Part shown: piece by piece, positions 14,228 through 15,659 of the stretch
How positions within the stretch are numbered: position 1 is the stretch's first letter
Layout of the letters: the number at the start of each line of letters is the position of its first letter
Notes under the pieces: model-generated
Database searches by the model: none
What the model was told of the DNA's origin: nothing
The model's input: only the letters and a program-made list of their open reading frames with translations
From: an uncultured Pseudomonadota bacterium
GTDB taxonomy: Bacteria > Pseudomonadota > Gammaproteobacteria > Burkholderiales > Rhodocyclaceae
Assembly: GCA_903939665.1 (NCBI GenBank)
Contig: CAJAHZ010000050.1
Location: 1-15,659 of the forward strand
Reading direction: 5' to 3'
DNA length: 15,659 nt
Position numbers and translations under genes: made by a program

Positions 14228-15659
14228 TGACCGAAGCCAGCGCCGCCGGCAGATTTTCCGGCTGCGTACCGCCGGCCTGCGCCATGTCGGGCCGACCGCC
14301 ACCCTTACCGCCTACCTGCTGGGCAACCATGTTAACCAATTCGCCGGCTTTGACCTTGCCGGTCAGATCGGGGGTCACGCCGGCAATCAACGTCACCTTA
14401 CCGTCGACCACCGAGCCGAGCACGATTGCCGCGCTCTTCAGCTTGTCGCGCAGCTTGTCCATCGTCTCGCGCAGGGCCGTGACATCGGCGCCTTCCATGA
14501 GCGCAGCAAGCACTTTTGCACCCTTGACCTCCTGCGCCTGGCCCGAAAGATCGTCGCCCTGGCTGGCAGCAAGTTTCGATTTCAGACGCGCCAACTCCTT
14601 CTCCAGCGCACGAACGTTGTCGAGCACCTGCGCAATCTTCGCCGGCACTTCCGACACCGGCGCCTTGAAGGCGGCAGCCGCCTCGGCAAGCATCGCCTGC
14701 TGCTGCTGCACCAGCGCCAGCGCATTATCGCCAGTCACCGCTTCGACCCGCCGCACGCCTGCCGCCACGCCGCTCTCGCCGATGATCTTGAAGAGGCCGA
14801 TGTCGCCGGTACGTTGAACGTGCACACCGCCGCACAATTCCTTCGACGAGCCAATGGTGAGCACGCGCACTTCGTCGCCGTACTTTTCGCCAAACAGCAT
14901 CATGGCGCCAGATTTCTGCGCGTCGTCGATGCCCATCACGCGCGCTTCAGCGGCGGCGTTGGCCAGAATCTCGGCATTGACAATCGCTTCGACACGGCGG
15001 ACTTCATCGGCACTCATCGGCGCGTTATGCGCGAAGTCAAAACGCGTCTTGTCCGGATCGACTTGCGAGCCCTTCTGCTGCACATGGTCACCGAGCACTT
15101 CGCGCAAGGCCTTATGCATCAGGTGCGTTGCCGAATGGTTGCGCACCGTACGCAAACGCGCCTGAATATCGACCTTGGCGGTAACGCCGTTGCCGACCGT
15201 AATCTTCCCCGTCTTGACGACGCCCTGATGGCCGAAAACGCTGGCCTGAATTTTTTGCGTATCCTCGACGGCAAAGATGCCATGCACCGACTGCAACACG
15301 CCGCAGTCGCCGACCTGGCCACCGGATTCGGCATAGAACGGTGTGTTATCAAGAACGACAACACCGAGATCGCCTTCCTTCAGTTCATTGACCGGGCTGC
15401 CATCCTTGTAGAGCGCCAGCACGTTGCCCTTGAATTCGAGCGTATCGTAGCCGTGGAAGGTCGTCGCCGGTCCTTCGTATTCGAGCGCTGCGGCCATCTT
15501 GAACTTGCCGGCAGCACGCGCCTGCTCCTTCTGGTGCGCCATCGCCGCGTCAAATGCGGCACTGTCGACAGTCACGCCGCGCTCACGGCAAATGTCTGCG
15601 GTCAGATCCAGCGGGAAGCCGAAGGTATCGTGCAACTTGAAAGCCGTCGTGCCATTGAA
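14202..15659 (-). CDS. alaS: Alanyl-tRNA synthetase, C-terminal part (runs off window)
   Basis: The window holds the last 485 residues of AlaS (usual length about 870-880); the N-terminal catalytic part lies past the right edge. Reading begins in the tail of the catalytic module, in the frame FNGTTAFKLHDTFGFPLDLT, which matches the family. Next comes the editing domain with HSATH (the HxxxH zinc motif in RNHSATHLMHKA) and the distal Cys and His ligands in ELCGGVHV, which clears Ser- and Gly-mischarged tRNA-Ala. A coiled-coil stretch (VRALEKELARLKSKLAA) leads to the C-Ala/DHHA1 domain with GGGRPDMAQAGG and the end VNAWVAAKL. The enzyme charges tRNA-Ala in the cytoplasm. It is the upstream gene of a run with the Nudix hydrolase. 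The TTG at 15635 that looks like a start is an internal Leu codon. Confidence 0.97.
   Translation of the reverse strand, partial: FNGTTAFKLHDTFGFPLDLTADICRERGVTVDSAAFDAAMAHQKEQARAAGKFKMAAALEYEGPATTFHGYDTLEFKGNVLALYKDGSPVNELKEGDLGVVVLDNTPFYAESGGQVGDCGVLQSVHGIFAVEDTQKIQASVFGHQGVVKTGKITVGNGVTAKVDIQARLRTVRNHSATHLMHKALREVLGDHVQQKGSQVDPDKTRFDFAHNAPMSADEVRRVEAIVNAEILANAAAEARVMGIDDAQKSGAMMLFGEKYGDEVRVLTIGSSKELCGGVHVQRTGDIGLFKIIGESGVAAGVRRVEAVTGDNALALVQQQQAMLAEAAAAFKAPVSEVPAKIAQVLDNVRALEKELARLKSKLAASQGDDLSGQAQEVKGAKVLAALMEGADVTALRETMDKLRDKLKSAAIVLGSVVDGKVTLIAGVTPDLTGKVKAGELVNMVAQQVGGKGGGRPDMAQAGGTQPENLPAALASVNAWVAAKL

Noticed and set aside
15633..15635. TTG as the alaS start
   Set aside because: Family similarity (FNGTTAFK before LHDTFGFP) continues to the window edge, so this is an internal codon of a truncated gene.

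Overview
The window looks like chromosome of a high-GC Gram-negative betaproteobacterium, most probably in Rhodocyclales (Dechloromonas/Azonexus/Accumulibacter-like). The gene families (WaaF heptosyltransferase, AlgC-type sugar mutase, NudJ next to MnmA, IlvE followed by a zf-CHCC protein) and the codon choice support this. The species call is an inference. I see no transposase, integrase, phage, tRNA, rRNA or CRISPR array.

Left part (1-5287, minus strand, read right to left): nudJ-like Nudix hydrolase, a small predicted exported protein, mnmA, then a 128-bp palindromic repeat, a multi-pass membrane protein of the LPG-synthase-TM/flippase-like family, a DprE1-like FAD oxidoreductase and a DprE2-like SDR. 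The first three genes overlap by 4 and 14 bases. The last three form a candidate module for epimerising a polyprenyl-phosphate-linked pentose and handling it at the membrane. This is best known from mycobacterial arabinan synthesis and is unexpected beside housekeeping genes here.

Middle part (5288-9830, plus strand): ilvE, a second and unrelated palindromic repeat (36-nt arms, 34/36 paired), a 65-aa zinc-finger protein, waaF, an NTF2-like protein coupled to waaF by an ATGA overlap, and algC (phosphomannomutase/phosphoglucomutase). waaF and algC point to LPS core and surface-polysaccharide precursor synthesis.

Right part: three consecutive paralogues (9864-13709, plus strand), each with an EAL-like domain followed by an HDOD domain. 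The catalytic residues of the EAL domain are almost all kept in the middle copy, partly lost in the first and mostly lost in the third. This is the strongest candidate for an interesting, poorly described system in the window. They converge, 8 bases apart, on a zinc-ribbon Nudix hydrolase that overlaps the 3' end of alaS. alaS runs off the right edge (minus strand).

No stretch over 300 bases lacks a gene. The two largest gaps, 3185-3037 between mnmA and the flippase gene (about 143 bases) and 6314-6518, are largely filled by the two palindromic repeats.
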